From Daphnia carinata (lineage: Eukaryota > Arthropoda > Branchiopoda > Diplostraca > Daphniidae): a stretch of DNA of 64,000 nucleotides. The stretch is taken from contig NC_081336.1 in NCBI RefSeq assembly GCF_022539665.2, positions 10,702,778 through 10,766,777 of the forward strand. Direction: 5' to 3'. Positions 1-10,260 of the stretch are shown here, piece after piece; the first letter of the stretch is position 1, and the number at the start of each line of letters is the position of its first letter. The translations under genes were made by a program, and so were the position numbers. The notes under the pieces are model-generated. The model saw only the letters and a program-made list of their open reading frames with translations. It was not told where the DNA came from and made no database searches.

Positions 1-812
1 AAGGAACTGTTTAAGGGGATCGTCTGTGGGGAACACTTTAACAATTTTGATAAAGTCGTCCTCCAGGTAAACCATTTTTCGAAACAGTAGTTTATGTTTT
101 GAAAATATCTATTTGGATTTGCTTTAGGTTACAGAAAAAGATGTACCTCGATAAATAACATCATTCGAAGAAGCCGGCCTGCGCCCACTACTACTTCAAA
201 ACATTAAGATTGCTGGCTACATAAAATCAACACCTATACAGAAAGCTTCAGTTGCAGATATTCTTGCCAAAAGAGATTTGATTACTTGTGCTGTCACGGG
301 CTCCGGCAAAACGGTAATCCAATTAATGAACGCTGTGTAATTTTGAAACCTTGATGCCTTCGTACTAACTTGATTCGAATGGGTCGATATGAACTGGGTA
401 AGTTGAGGTAAAAGTAATTTTGAGTGGGCACGTCTGTGATTGCGACTACGAAAAGGTCCAATTGCATTTAAGATACTCAAGAAACCCTTCGTGACATTCG
501 TTGATTAAGTCATCTAAAATTTCACATTTTTTCATATAGGCGGCGTACTTGGTACCGTTTATGAACATATTGTTAGAACAAGGTGTTTCTGGTGCATCCC
601 CGCCATGGTTCAAAAGCCAGAAGTTGTAATTGTCGCACGCACTCGTGAATTTTCGATTCAAATTCACCGCGGGGCGTGTAAATTCTCCTACAATTCGGTT
701 TTAAAATCTGTCATATATCAAGGAACTGTCACGAGCCATCATCGGTCAAATCTTCAAGCTGGGTGCAATACTCTTGTCGCGACCGCGGGGCGACTCGAGG
801 ATTTTCTCAATT
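1..812 (+). pseudogene. vasa/DDX4-like RNA helicase fragment, copy a
   Basis: DEAD-box ATPase fragment of the Vasa type. Pieces read KELFKGIVCGEHFNNFDKVV (1-60), then after an intron ITSFEEAGLRPLL, the Q-motif-like TPIQKASVADILAKR and Walker A AVTGSGKT (~165-339), then [13 protein letters not shown] and TAGRLEDF (~600-812). Vasa normally unwinds RNA in germ-line granules. The copy is broken: stops follow the Walker A exon and the PTREL motif reads ARTREFSI. At ~803-812 it runs straight into POLD1 sequence, so the DEAD motif and helicase C domain are missing. The left end is cut by the window. Identity to copies c and d is near complete. Could be called Belle/PL10-like, but the zinc-knuckle exons of copy e favour vasa. 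Confidence 0.8.
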
Positions 813-825
813 AGTGTCACGTCAG

Positions 826-2326
826 GTAATCTATGGTAACACAGATTCCGTAATGGTGAAATTCGGTGTACCCACGGTGGCCGAAGCCATGGAATTAGGC
901 CGAAAAGCTGCCGCATTTGTGTCGGCAAAATATATCCAACCCATTAATTTGGAATTCGAAAAAGTCTATTACCCCTATTTATTGATCAACGAAAAGAGGT
1001 AATTACGGTTCTGATTTATAAAGACTTGTTAGATGAGATACCAGTTGCACTGTCTGTTTCTGTCTTCACAGGTATCCAGGATTGTATTGGACCAAACCTG
1101 AAAAGTTTGACAAAATGGATTGTAAGGGTTTAGAAACTGTTCGTCGTGATAATTGTCAACTCGTTGCCAATCTTATCAATAGCTGGTCTGCAGAAAAGTT
1201 TGATTGATCGGTGAACAAAAAGTCATCAGTTTTAGTATTCAAAGTTTGAGGTTTTGATATTTTCTCTTAGAGATCCGGATGGAGCACTAGAATACGCCAA
1301 ACAATCTATTTTCGACTTGCTGCGCAACAAAGTCGATATCTCACTTCTGATGATTACCAAGGTAGAGCGTAACTATGTTTTGGAATACTGTGATTTTATC
1401 CGTTTGCTTTCTTTTATTAAAAAGGAGCTGACTAAAACAGATAAAGACTACGCCAGTAAACAGGCACATGTGGAACTAGCTCACAAGATGCGTAAGCGAG
1501 ATGCTGGTACAACCCCAAAATTAGGGGATCGAGTTCCGTATGTCATTATCGCAGCCGCTAAAAGTACACCAGCTTACCTCAAGGTTCGTCTTTGGATTTC
1601 AAATTTCTCATGAACTATTAAGTTTTCATACGTCTTCTTTAGACGGAAAACCCTATTTTTGTAATGGAATACAGCGTACCTATTGATGCCCCATACCATT
1701 TGGAAAATCAGCTTTCAAAACCCCTTGTTCGGATTTTGGAACCCATACTTGGATCTAAAGCGGAATCATTGTTGCTACGTAAACACGGACTTATCGCCTT
1801 TATTTGCTTGACATAATTGAACGGTTTGTATTCCGTATTGTAGATGGTTACCATACCCGGACGCCTTCATTTGTTACTTCAAAAATTGGTGGATTGGCTA
1901 GCTTTACCACACGCAAATCCACCTGTGTTGGATGCAAAACCGTCCTTCCAGACGATAGTGCTGTATGCAAGTAAGTCTAATTTCTGCCTATCTCGGCGAT
2001 GTTTGTTAAAATTGCTGTTCCAATTTAAACAGATTTTGCAAGCCGAAAGAATCGGAGTTCTACCAGAGGGAAATTGGCCAACTTTATGCTCTCGAAGAGA
2101 AGTTTAATCGTTTATGGACAGAATGTCAACGGTGCCAGGGAAGTCTCAACGAAGAGATTCTTTGTTGCAAGTAAATAGTTTGAGTGATATCCTAATCATG
2201 TTACATACTTAATACTAATCGTTTGCCACATTTAGCCGAGATTGCCCCATCTATTATATGAGGACAAAAGTTAGAAAAAATCTCACGGAACAGGGTAAAC
2301 TTATGGAAAGATTCAGCCTACCCTGA
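826..2326 (+). pseudogene. POLD1: DNA polymerase delta catalytic subunit, 3' part, copy a
   Basis: C-terminal third of the replicative polymerase delta large subunit in at least seven short-intron exons. The first exon starts at motif [15 protein letters not shown], where the family has YGDTDS: the first catalytic Asp is Asn. Then come [43 protein letters not shown], the [15 protein letters not shown] exon after a 63 bp intron, and TPSFVTSKIGGL. All eight zinc/Fe-S cysteines of the C-terminal modules are visible (CVGC, CKFC, CQRC, SRDC region), ending MERFSLP then a stop at 2324-2326. The N-terminal exonuclease and most of the palm are absent; vasa sequence lies upstream. Donor GT after AYLK is intact here (ctcaag|gttcgt) but lost in copies c and d. 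Not a functional polymerase. Confidence 0.9.
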
Positions 2327-2639
2327 CAACCTACCGCTCTCGTCAATGATGGTGCATACAGGTAGTGGCTTGGCTTTTGTAAAATAGATTGGAAACAATA
2401 AATTACACGACTCATTGTTCAGTAAGTTCCCCATAACCAAAAGATTTTAATAAAAATGGTGTATAGCGCCGTAAGAGTCTCGGAGGGAGCAGGCGGTAAA
2501 ATACGTGATGTCATGTAATTCCGTATTTTGAAAAACGAAAGTTGATGGCATTAGTAAGTAGATGTATAAGTTATTAGAAAAGTCACGTTGTTGCGAATGA
2601 TCCAGTCGACGAAACATCGTACGAACCAACGCACATTGA

Positions 2640-2872
2640 ATTAATTAGATTAAGTTCTTAGTCTTTCTGTTTTTTTTTTTTTTTTTTTTTGTGGTTTATT
2701 TCAATATCTAGATTTTTTTCTTCCCATCCCATTTAAAAATTTTTTTTCATTGGCAACAAATTTTACTTACATTTATTTTATTTTTCTTTCCTTTTTTTTT
2801 TTCTTTTTATTATGCCACCCGCGAAAGATGTCGTAGCAAATTTGCAATAGACTAAATTCATTCATTTCTTTT
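2640..2872. repeat. T-rich low-complexity tract
   Basis: Contains a run of 22 T (~2670-2691) and several shorter T runs. The arms have the same POLD1 downstream sequence but with much shorter T runs (near 23100 and 43865), then diverge near 2755. It lies at the junction between the POLD1 block and the MFS relic. Confidence 0.75.
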
Positions 2873-3642
2873 GATCGGTACTTTTGATTTCAATTCTCAA
2901 ATTCAAACCGTTTAACTAGTATCATTATTTGATTTTATTTTAGAAATCTAGCTGTTGTCGGTATCGCATTGGCACTAAGTGGAGTTGCGTTTGCAGGGCA
3001 ACAAGTTTCGGGGGTCGTTGATGCCATGAGAGAAGCTGTGTAAGCCACATTTAAAAAATTCAATTTGCTGTGCCAGTATTCATTTCTTTTTTGCATTTTG
3101 ATAATAGACATGCTGGTTATCCGGATAATCCCAATACTCACGGGCTTGTTGCTGGTATTTGGTCGTCTCTGCTGGGCGTTTTGTTTCACGCGCTGGGACT
3201 GGCATTTTAGTGGACCACATTGGTTTCCAAATGACGGCTGCCGTCGTGTTCTCTGTTCAAATTACAGTGGTAAGTTTTGACCATAAATAAATGACTATTA
3301 ACAAGTAAATAATAAGATGCATTATTTCTTTCCTTCTATAGGGTTTAGCAACCATGTGCTTCATGTTACCAAAGTGCAAGAAAGGTGACGGCAAATCCGA
3401 CGGGGATGACACGACAGTGGATGCCATATCTACGAGGACAACATCGTTTACTTATTCGTGGATATCGTGGATGTCGGTGAGTTTCCACGATTAACTATTT
3501 CTCAGCCCGAATCTCCAGCCGAGTCCGTCACGTGCAAATCAGTGTCGATCCCATTACCGCGAGACTGTGCCATTATTCGCCGCATGCGCGCTGAAACATA
3601 TGCCGGGTTCTCTGGCTGAACAGATTAGGCCCATCGTGTAGA
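2873..3642 (+). pseudogene. MFS transporter (SLC18B1-like), last exons, relic copy 0
   Basis: Begins inside the exon ending at gatcggtac and holds the exon NLAVVGIALALSGVAF, the exon HAGYPDNPNTHGLVAGIW and the exon LATMCFMLPKCKKGDG. A 10 bp deletion in the second (ggtcgtctc directly followed by tgctgggcg) shifts the frame. The sequence after ccgagtccg (~3540) differs from all other MFS copies, which switch to vasa at exactly that point. It can be read as PAESVTCKSVSIPLPRD and onward to a stop (~3642), so it may keep the transporter's original 3' end. Confidence 0.7.
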
Positions 3643-5040
3643 CTAGATAATTGAATTTAGAAACTTGAGAATCTCATCTAGCACCCTACCACTTGCCACA
3701 TCTGTAACAATACCCGATATTTTCCGTGTCTCTTCCGGCTGGCTTTAACTATTTTATGAAAATCATATCCGGCTAATCCATACTCTGTCGCACGATCTGC
3801 TTTTAATCCAATCGATAATTTTCAGGAAAGCGTTTTGGCTTCGTTTTTTCAGCCAATTTTTGATATTCGAGCAGAACAAGAGAAAAATCGATTCATGCGA
3901 CAAAATCTTGTTTAAATTTAATTGAGCTTAAGCCAAATTGAATTTTAAAAATGCATTACATTTTATGTGGTGTTGTGGCGAATGGTACGGGAATGGATGA
4001 ATAGGCTTTTAACAGCTGTGGTGATCACATTCAAATATTATCGTTTCGACCGAAAGATGGTCGTGCTCGTCAGAGCGTCCACCCACACGCTTTATGCTAG
4101 TCATTGACTAAAAAATGTTACTTAAAGAAGCGAACCGTTCTGACCGTTGAATGAAGGACGCACGCGAGTCTTTTGATCTACTAGCGGAATAAGGATACAA
4201 AAATTGATAAATTTCCAGTTTGAAGTAGACATTTTTTTCCCCTTTTTGCAATGATAACGCCATCAACCGTTATGGCGTGACGTGTTCCATCGTTCCAAAT
4301 CACTTTTCTTGTTCCCATTTCCTTTTCCGAGGGCTTTTCAAGTGGGAAAAAGGAAAAAGCCTTTGAAGTAGGAAGAACAAGCAAAGTATAAACATAGAGA
4401 TTGGTAACGATAACGGAATTTCGTGAAATTAAATATGGGGAACTGAGAATTCGATGACTAACTGTAAAATTATTAGTGCGATTGAGTTGTTTTCCTCTGC
4501 AATTTTTAAAAACTTGTACGTACCTATTGACTGATCTAGTATAGTCACAGGTAGAATACTCTAAACCAATGCAATCACGCGTGAATGTATAAAAATCGGA
4601 AGCCGCTTAAATTTTTTTTTCTTGCGCAAGAAGGAAGCGTGAATGACGGTACGATCACCAGGTCAATGCAATGAGAAGTTGTAAAAATAATTCAATTATT
4701 TTTCTTTGTTTAGGCTATTCCCAAAAAACTAATTGAAATCGTGTTTCATAAGCCACATTGTTTTAACTGGTAGCCCTTCGTGGTAGGACCATCGAAGCTC
4801 TTGTCTAAGTATTAAAACACTAGAATTCGTTGGAGCATTTTTTTTTTTAACATCTTTATTTTTAAGATCCAAATTATTGCCGACAGTACAAGCAATCTGT
4901 AGTAACCAAGCATAGAATTCGTGAAAGAAATCGAAAGAAAAGAGAAGCTGGAGAGGTATAACTATGAAAATGTAAGCATGCTTAGAAAATCTGTGGACTT
5001 TGTTCAAATCACGTCCCATTTAAATTAAGGTATTGGGAGA
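3643..5040. other. Non-coding stretch, partly shared with Q flank
   Basis: No gene recognised in 3643-4640. The part 4640-5040 is the reverse complement of 50970-51350, so it belongs to the conserved 3' flank of the Q gene family. Reading frames here are short and AT-rich with no family resemblance. Confidence 0.6.
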
Positions 5041-5064
5041 ATGAATGAATGAAATTGGGGGAGG

Positions 5065-5154
5065 GAGAGAGGTGACAATGGCCATAACGATTAAAAAATT
5101 TTCCGCTTTAACAGCATAGTTATTTCTTAACCAATTATGCCATTGTCGTCTCTC
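5065..5154 (-). repeat. Q-associated hairpin repeat, copy 1
   Basis: Imperfect inverted repeat: left arm gagaggtgacaatggc-cataacgattaa, right arm the complement of gagacgacaatggcataa. A loop of about 33 bases contains ccgctttaacagcatagtta. The same ~90 bp unit occurs downstream of every Q gene in the window (six copies). Confidence 0.8.
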
Positions 5155-5217
5155 TTCACTCAATTTTGCCCCTTCCTTCAAACGTTACGAATTTAAACAA
5201 AGCCAAAGCACACAGAA

Positions 5218-6525
5218 TTATCTAAGCATCAAAACATATTCATTGTTAGACCTTCTTTCCTCTGCTTTCATTTGGTCGTTAGAAGAACGATGTCCAAACA
5301 TCGTTTTGAGTCTTTTGAAGAATTTCTTCCCCTTTTTTTCTGCCTTTGGCTCCGGAAACATTTCTTTGGCGAAAGCCACTTCTGCCATCTTCTTCTCAAA
5401 ATCGATATTTTCGTTTTCGACAATCACTTGCAGGGCTTTTTCTCTTCGCCGGAGAAGTTCGGTTAGTTTCGCGCGTTCTACTTCCGATGATGCAGACGCA
5501 AGTTTTGTTTTATGATCATCCAGCGCGTCTTCTGCATCACGTATAACTTCGCGGGACCTCCTTTTGTCATTTTCGTAGAGTTTTTCCAGCTTAGAAAAAG
5601 TCTTCCTGAGCTTGTCGATGCTGTTGCATTCAATGACAAGCGGTTCAGATTTGTTCCCGGAGGCGGCCCTTTTTATCTCGAACGCTACCATTATGGCCAT
5701 TATGGTCTGTGACATGTACTTTTCATACTTTTCGCGATTTTTCTTATTCTTGTCTTTTGCTATATCGATCAGTAACGTCAAGTAATTGATCATAGCACCG
5801 GTCAAGTTTAGTGTAGTATTAGGTTCGGCATCCGATTTTGTTGTCGGGGTTTCGGGAGGCGTTTCCTTTCCTGTTGTGCGTGTTATTTTGATCAAATGCG
5901 CATTTTGTTGATGTAAATGGAGGTCGTGGAAGAGTCTGCAACCGAGGAAGTTGGGCATAGCCTTATATCCTGCACACACGTAAATTGGGATTTCAGTTGT
6001 TTTGTCTTGTAATACAACGTGGGTGTAGAAAAATCCAACGACCTCTTCCCATTTTACGTGCTCTTTGAACTTCCCTGTACGCTTAGACTTGACCAAATTG
6101 TACTTCGTAAAAGGCGTTAAGTTGGGCTCGCCTATTTGTTGCCATTGTTGTAGACTGATGATTGACTCGTCACAGCCTTTGTCAATCACCATATCCACTT
6201 TATGCTTGTTCAGACATACCTGCACAGACTTGATCTTGATGGTATTATCTTCTCTCAAAAATCCCGGTTTGACGAATTTCTGTTTCATTCGCTCGAAGAA
6301 TCGTGATTGCTTCGACTGTTGGGCGCCCTTTGCAGTTCCATCTGGTTTCTCTGCTTGGCAATCAGTACTAGATGAAGTATTCTGGGGTAAAGGATGCGTC
6401 GTGTTACATTCCTGTAACAAGTCGCTCCTGTTTTCTGGTGTCAACTGTTCAGGTTGTTCTTCTCTGCTGGAAGATCCTGTTAATGCTGTGACGAACGTGA
6501 AGATATTCATAAATGAGGGAACCAT
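5218..6525 (-). CDS. Q1: retropepsin-like/coiled-coil protein, 435 aa
   Basis: Intact single-exon ORF, not recognised as a named family. Start MVPSFMNIF is shared with Q2 and Q3. Residues 1-20 are weakly hydrophobic and could be a short leader. About residues 98-230 resemble an LTR-retrotransposon aspartyl protease: VDMVIDKGCDESIIS (DKGC at 115-118) sits where retropepsins have DTG(S/A), and PIYVCAGYKAMPNFLG matches the second-half strand plus LLGRD-type motif. The catalytic triad is therefore changed and proteolysis is doubtful. A charged coiled coil follows (LRKTFSKLEKLYENDKRRS to FEKKMAEVAFAKEMF), then a basic tail KKGKKFFKRLKTMFGHRSS. Compared with Q2/Q3 it lacks an ~80-residue segment after QAEKPDGT. 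The ORF is open although the protein has diverged clearly from Q2, which suggests selection. It is head-to-head with MFS1, about 500 bp apart. Confidence 0.75.
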   Translation of the reverse strand: MVPSFMNIFTFVTALTGSSSREEQPEQLTPENRSDLLQECNTTHPLPQNTSSSTDCQAEKPDGTAKGAQQSKQSRFFERMKQKFVKPGFLREDNTIKIKSVQVCLNKHKVDMVIDKGCDESIISLQQWQQIGEPNLTPFTKYNLVKSKRTGKFKEHVKWEEVVGFFYTHVVLQDKTTEIPIYVCAGYKAMPNFLGCRLFHDLHLHQQNAHLIKITRTTGKETPPETPTTKSDAEPNTTLNLTGAMINYLTLLIDIAKDKNKKNREKYEKYMSQTIMAIMVAFEIKRAASGNKSEPLVIECNSIDKLRKTFSKLEKLYENDKRRSREVIRDAEDALDDHKTKLASASSEVERAKLTELLRRREKALQVIVENENIDFEKKMAEVAFAKEMFPEPKAEKKGKKFFKRLKTMFGHRSSNDQMKAEERRSNNEYVLMLR

Positions 6526-7019
6526 TTTGAATATTTCGATTTACTTCGGGTGCTTGAAAAACACCGCTCGCTGTCTCGCTTTATGGCATTTTTCGACGGA
6601 AGACAGAACCCATCACTGCTCAAACTCTGATGTTTTTTCAAAAAAAAATGTTAATAAAAAAAGGTAATTTGAATTGTGTGAAGGAAATTAAATGAATTAG
6701 AATTTTTCCCGTAATGTTCAACACAAATAACCGTAAAAAAACTCTAAAAAGTATTTTTATTTCGTGAAAAACTATCAGTTTTGGAATCTTCTGAATTCAC
6801 ATGCATGCCGTCTATAGGACATATACCCTGGTGGTTATTACTGTTTCCGCTATCATTTCCACGATATACCGTCCCGTGCCTTAGCCAACTCGTGTTTTTC
6901 GTTTGCACCTCGACGCAGACCTACGTTGTTATGTGCTTGAGTCTTGCTCTTTAGCATGCCAAAGAAATTTGACTACTATTGCTATTTTTATTTATAGCTA
7001 AGGAGAAGTAAGATACCAC
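6526..7019. promoter_or_regulatory. Head-to-head intergenic region between Q and MFS
   Basis: About 490 bp between a Q gene read leftwards and an MFS gene read rightwards. It is conserved in all three full units (also ~28170-28642 and ~38348-38830), with a short deletion near 6880 in this copy. The arrangement would suit a shared divergent promoter. No TATA or initiator was identified with confidence, so the regulatory label is inference. Confidence 0.4.
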
Positions 7020-9291
7020 AAGCTGTTTGAAGAATGGGTATGTTGGATCGTTCACAACCTTGGCTAAGCCATGTTTGCCATACCCACCCTATCCAGAAAG
7101 ACAGCAAAAGAATAGGTCAGTTTCGATGGCTGAAACATCACCAGTGCTTTGGCATGATCAGGTGCAAAAACGACTGAAAAGATTGAATCAACACTTATTA
7201 CTCGAACGAAAAGGAGTTGAGCACAAAGGAGGATACTGTGAAAAAAGATAGATGCCTGTCAACAGCATCATCTGACAGTTGTAATGGAGGTTGTGGAGGG
7301 CTTAAGAAGAAAAAATATAGGCGTTTTGGAGAGGTTGATAAAACAGAGAAGAAAAAATTGACACCCAGACAATGGCTTCTATTGGTTGTTCTCTCATTAG
7401 CAACTCTCACATCATCATTTGCCTTTCCCCCCCGTTCTTTCCCTAAATTGTAAGTATCTGTGAAATAAGATCATATGTAATGTGAAATCTAAATGTTTGC
7501 TTTAATCTCTAGGCTGAAGATAAGGGTGCCACAGTATCCATTTATGGATTTATTATTGGTACCAACTGCCTGACATCGTTTCTTGTCACACTCCTTTTAT
7601 TGGAAAAACGTAAATATTACCCCAAATTTGTTCCATAAACGTGTAATTTGCATCTTCATCTTTCTTTCAGCTAAAAGTTAGTGGCGTTCGGTTCACCTTT
7701 GTTTCTGGAGTTTTCATTGGAGGTATTTGCTGCTTATTATCGGGGTGAGTAGTAAATTACACAAAAAAAACGCAAAAGCTGGGTTTTAATCAGTAAACTT
7801 TAAAAGCTTTTTAGAGTATTTCCCTCCCGGGGGTTCATTCGTCGTAATATCTATATTGATCCGCGTCATTCACGCTGCCGGAAACGCTGGAACAATTACG
7901 GCGACGTTTACGTACACTGCTGTGGAGTTTCCCAATTCCGTTGCCAAAATCTTTGTAAGATTCACTAATGCAGGTTTAGCGTTCGCTGTTCAATTTCTAC
8001 CATTGTTCTAATTTTAGAATCTTACAAGAACCATGATGAACATTGCCCAGCTTGCTGGTCCTATAGTCGGCGGTGCATTGTACGAAGTCGGTGGTGTTAA
8101 GACTCCCTTTATCCTCATGGGCGGAATTCAAACTTTTATGGCCTTTATGGCATTACCCTTTCTTCCCGATTATGACGGTAAATTAGTTCAAAATGTTGTA
8201 CGTCACCAGTCTTCTCATCTCGTTTCTCAACATTTTAGTGTCACAGTATGACGAGGGATCGACTAAAACTCAATCGCCATTGGCTATTTTGTGTATTCCA
8301 TCCATTTGGATCCCGTTCTTCACGTTCATCGTATCGACATGTCGAACGGGTTCCTCTCGATCAACTTTGAACCGCAAGTGTTGCGTACGGTATGTTTTCC
8401 GTCTTGGCGTTATTATTAATTTCTTTAGAATCATTTTATGTTTTGTTTGCAGTTTGACTTGACACCATTTTACGTGGGTATCTTTTTCGACTGAAAGACG
8501 GTGCCAACAGTATAGCCAGCCCTATTTGGGGATACTTGTGCGATCGCCGAGGACCTGTGAAGCTCTGCCTTTTTTCCAGTACCATGATCGGAGCCTTGTC
8601 CATATTTTTGCTGGGGCGTTTTCCCTTCGTTCCTATTGATCGGTACTTTTGATTTCAATTCTCAAATTCAAACCGTTTAACTAGTATCATTATTTGATTT
8701 TATTTTAGAAATCTAGCTGTTGTCGGTATCGCATTGGCACAAAGTGGAGTTGCGTTTGCAGGGCAACAAGTTTCGGGGGTCGTTGATGCCATGAGAGAAG
8801 CTATGTAAGCCACATTTAAAAAAATCAATTTACTGTACCAGTATTCATTTCTTTTTTTTTTTTCGTTTTGATAATAGACATGCTGGTTATCCGGATAATC
8901 CCAGTACTCACGGGCTTGTTGCCGGTATATGGTCGTCTCTTAGTGGTGCTGGGCGTTTTGTTTCACGCGCTGGGACTGGCATTTTAGTGGACCACATTGG
9001 TTTCCAAATGACGGCTGTCGTCGTCTTCTCTGTCCAAATTACAGTGTTAAGTTTTATGCAAAAATGACTATTAACAAATAATTAGATGTATTGTTTATTT
9101 CCTTCTATAGGGACTAGCAACCATTTGCTTCATGTTACCAAAGTGCAAGAAAGGGGACGGCAAATCCGACGGGGATGACATGACAGTGGATGCCATATCT
9201 ACGAGGACAACATCGTTTACTTATTCCGTCGTGGATGTCGGTGAGTTTCCATGATTAACTATTTCTCAGCCCGAATCTCCAGCCGAGTCCG
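7020..9291 (+). pseudogene. MFS transporter, SLC18B1-like, copy 1
   Basis: Multi-exon 12-helix major facilitator of the SLC18B1 (vesicular amine/polyamine transporter-like) type. Exons in order: cytosolic N-terminus KNGYVGSFTTLAKPC (~7027); LTPRQWLLLVVLSLATLTSS; AEDKGATVSIYGFIIGTN (7513); LKVSGVRFTFVSGVFIGG (7671); PGGSFVVISILIRVIHAAGN (7817); MMNIAQLAGPIVGGALYEVG (8017); DEGSTKTQSPLAILCIPS (8238); FDLTPFYVGIFF (8453); NLAVVGIALAQSGVAFAG (8709); HAGYPDNPSTHGLVAGIW (8878); LATICFMLPKC (9112). Broken: TM1 reads FAFPPRSFPKL where a helix plus FFPKE is expected; a single-base deletion after FIVST (gacatgtcg) shifts frame in all copies; this copy alone loses another base in ttcgactgaaagac. The last exon runs into vasa at 9292. 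Confidence 0.82.
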
Positions 9292-10260
9292 GCCACACCT
9301 CGAAATGCTGCCCGAATCTATTGATGAATCGACGGAAAGCTGCGTGAACAATACATTCCAGAAGCTGTGACATGCGATGAAAAGGAACTGTTTAAGGGGA
9401 TCGTCTGTGGGGAACACTTTAACAATTTTGATAAAGTCGTCCTCCAGGTAAACCATTTTTCGAAACAGTAGTTTATGTTTTGAAAATATCTATTTGGATT
9501 TGCTTTAGGTTACAGAAAAAGATGTACCTCGATAAATAACATCATTCGAAGAAGCCGGCCTGCGCCCACTACTACTTCAAAACATTAAGATTGCTGGCTA
9601 CATAAAATCAACACCTATACAGAAAGCTTCAGTTGCAGATATTCTTGCCAAAAGAAATTTAATTGGTTGTGCTGTCACGGGCTCCGGCAAAACAGTAGTC
9701 CAATTAATTAACGCTTAGTAATTTTGAAACCTGGATGTCCTGGTACTGACTTCATTCGAAGGGTTCGGTGTGAACTGGGTAAGTTGAAGTAAAAGTAATT
9801 TTGAGTGGGCACGCTGGTAATTACGACTACTAAAAGGTCCAATTGCATCTAAGGTATTCCACAAACCCTTTGTGATATTCGTTGATTAAGTCATCTAAAA
9901 TTTAACACTTTTTCATGCAGGTGGCGTACTTGGTACCGGTTTTGAACATATTGCTTGAACAAGGTGTTGCTGGTGCGTCTCATTCCATGGAGCAAAAGCC
10001 AGAAGTTGTAATTGTCGCACCCACTCGTGAATTGGCCATTCAAATTCACCGGGGGGCGTGTTAATTCTCCTACAATTCGGTTTTAAAATCTGTGATTGTA
10101 TATGGAGGAATTGTCACGAGCTATCAGCGGTCAAATCTTCAAGCTGGGTGTAATATTGTTGTCGCGACAGCGGTGCGATTCAACGATTTCCTCGACCGTG
10201 GAGTATTTGTCTTGCCGGGGGTCAGGTTTTAAATTTTGGACGAAACTGATCTAAATCATT
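9292..10260 (+). pseudogene. vasa/DDX4-like helicase fragment, copy b (recombinant)
   Basis: Starts abruptly after ccgagtccg with the zinc-knuckle tail GHTSKCCPN and continues IVCGEHFNNFDKVV, the Q-motif exon and AVTGSGKTVVQLINA (~9685). Further on are EQKPEVVIVAPTRELAIQIH (~9990-10050), NLQAGCNIVVATAVRF and ILDETDLNHL, where the DEAD box reads DETD. Stops interrupt each exon, including one after RGAC. Up to ~9640 it matches copies a, c and d; after ~9655 it matches copy e, so the switch lies within the shared tattcttgccaaaaga. It is truncated before the helicase C domain. Confidence 0.82.

Noticed and set aside
4181-4384. 67-aa minus-strand ORF as a gene
   Set aside because: Low-complexity charged sequence with no homology, splice context or conservation elsewhere in the window.
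5243-5712. Plus-strand ORFs opposite Q1 (and the same opposite Q2-Q4)
   Set aside because: Antisense shadows of the coiled-coil and protease coding sequence; they break where the Q frame continues.
5218-6525. Q as an intact retrotransposon Gag-Pol
   Set aside because: No RT, integrase, LTRs or Gag zinc knuckle around any copy; only the protease-like domain is recognisable.
6526-7019. Specific TATA box or promoter elements
   Set aside because: AT-rich matches exist but none is positioned or conserved distinctively enough.
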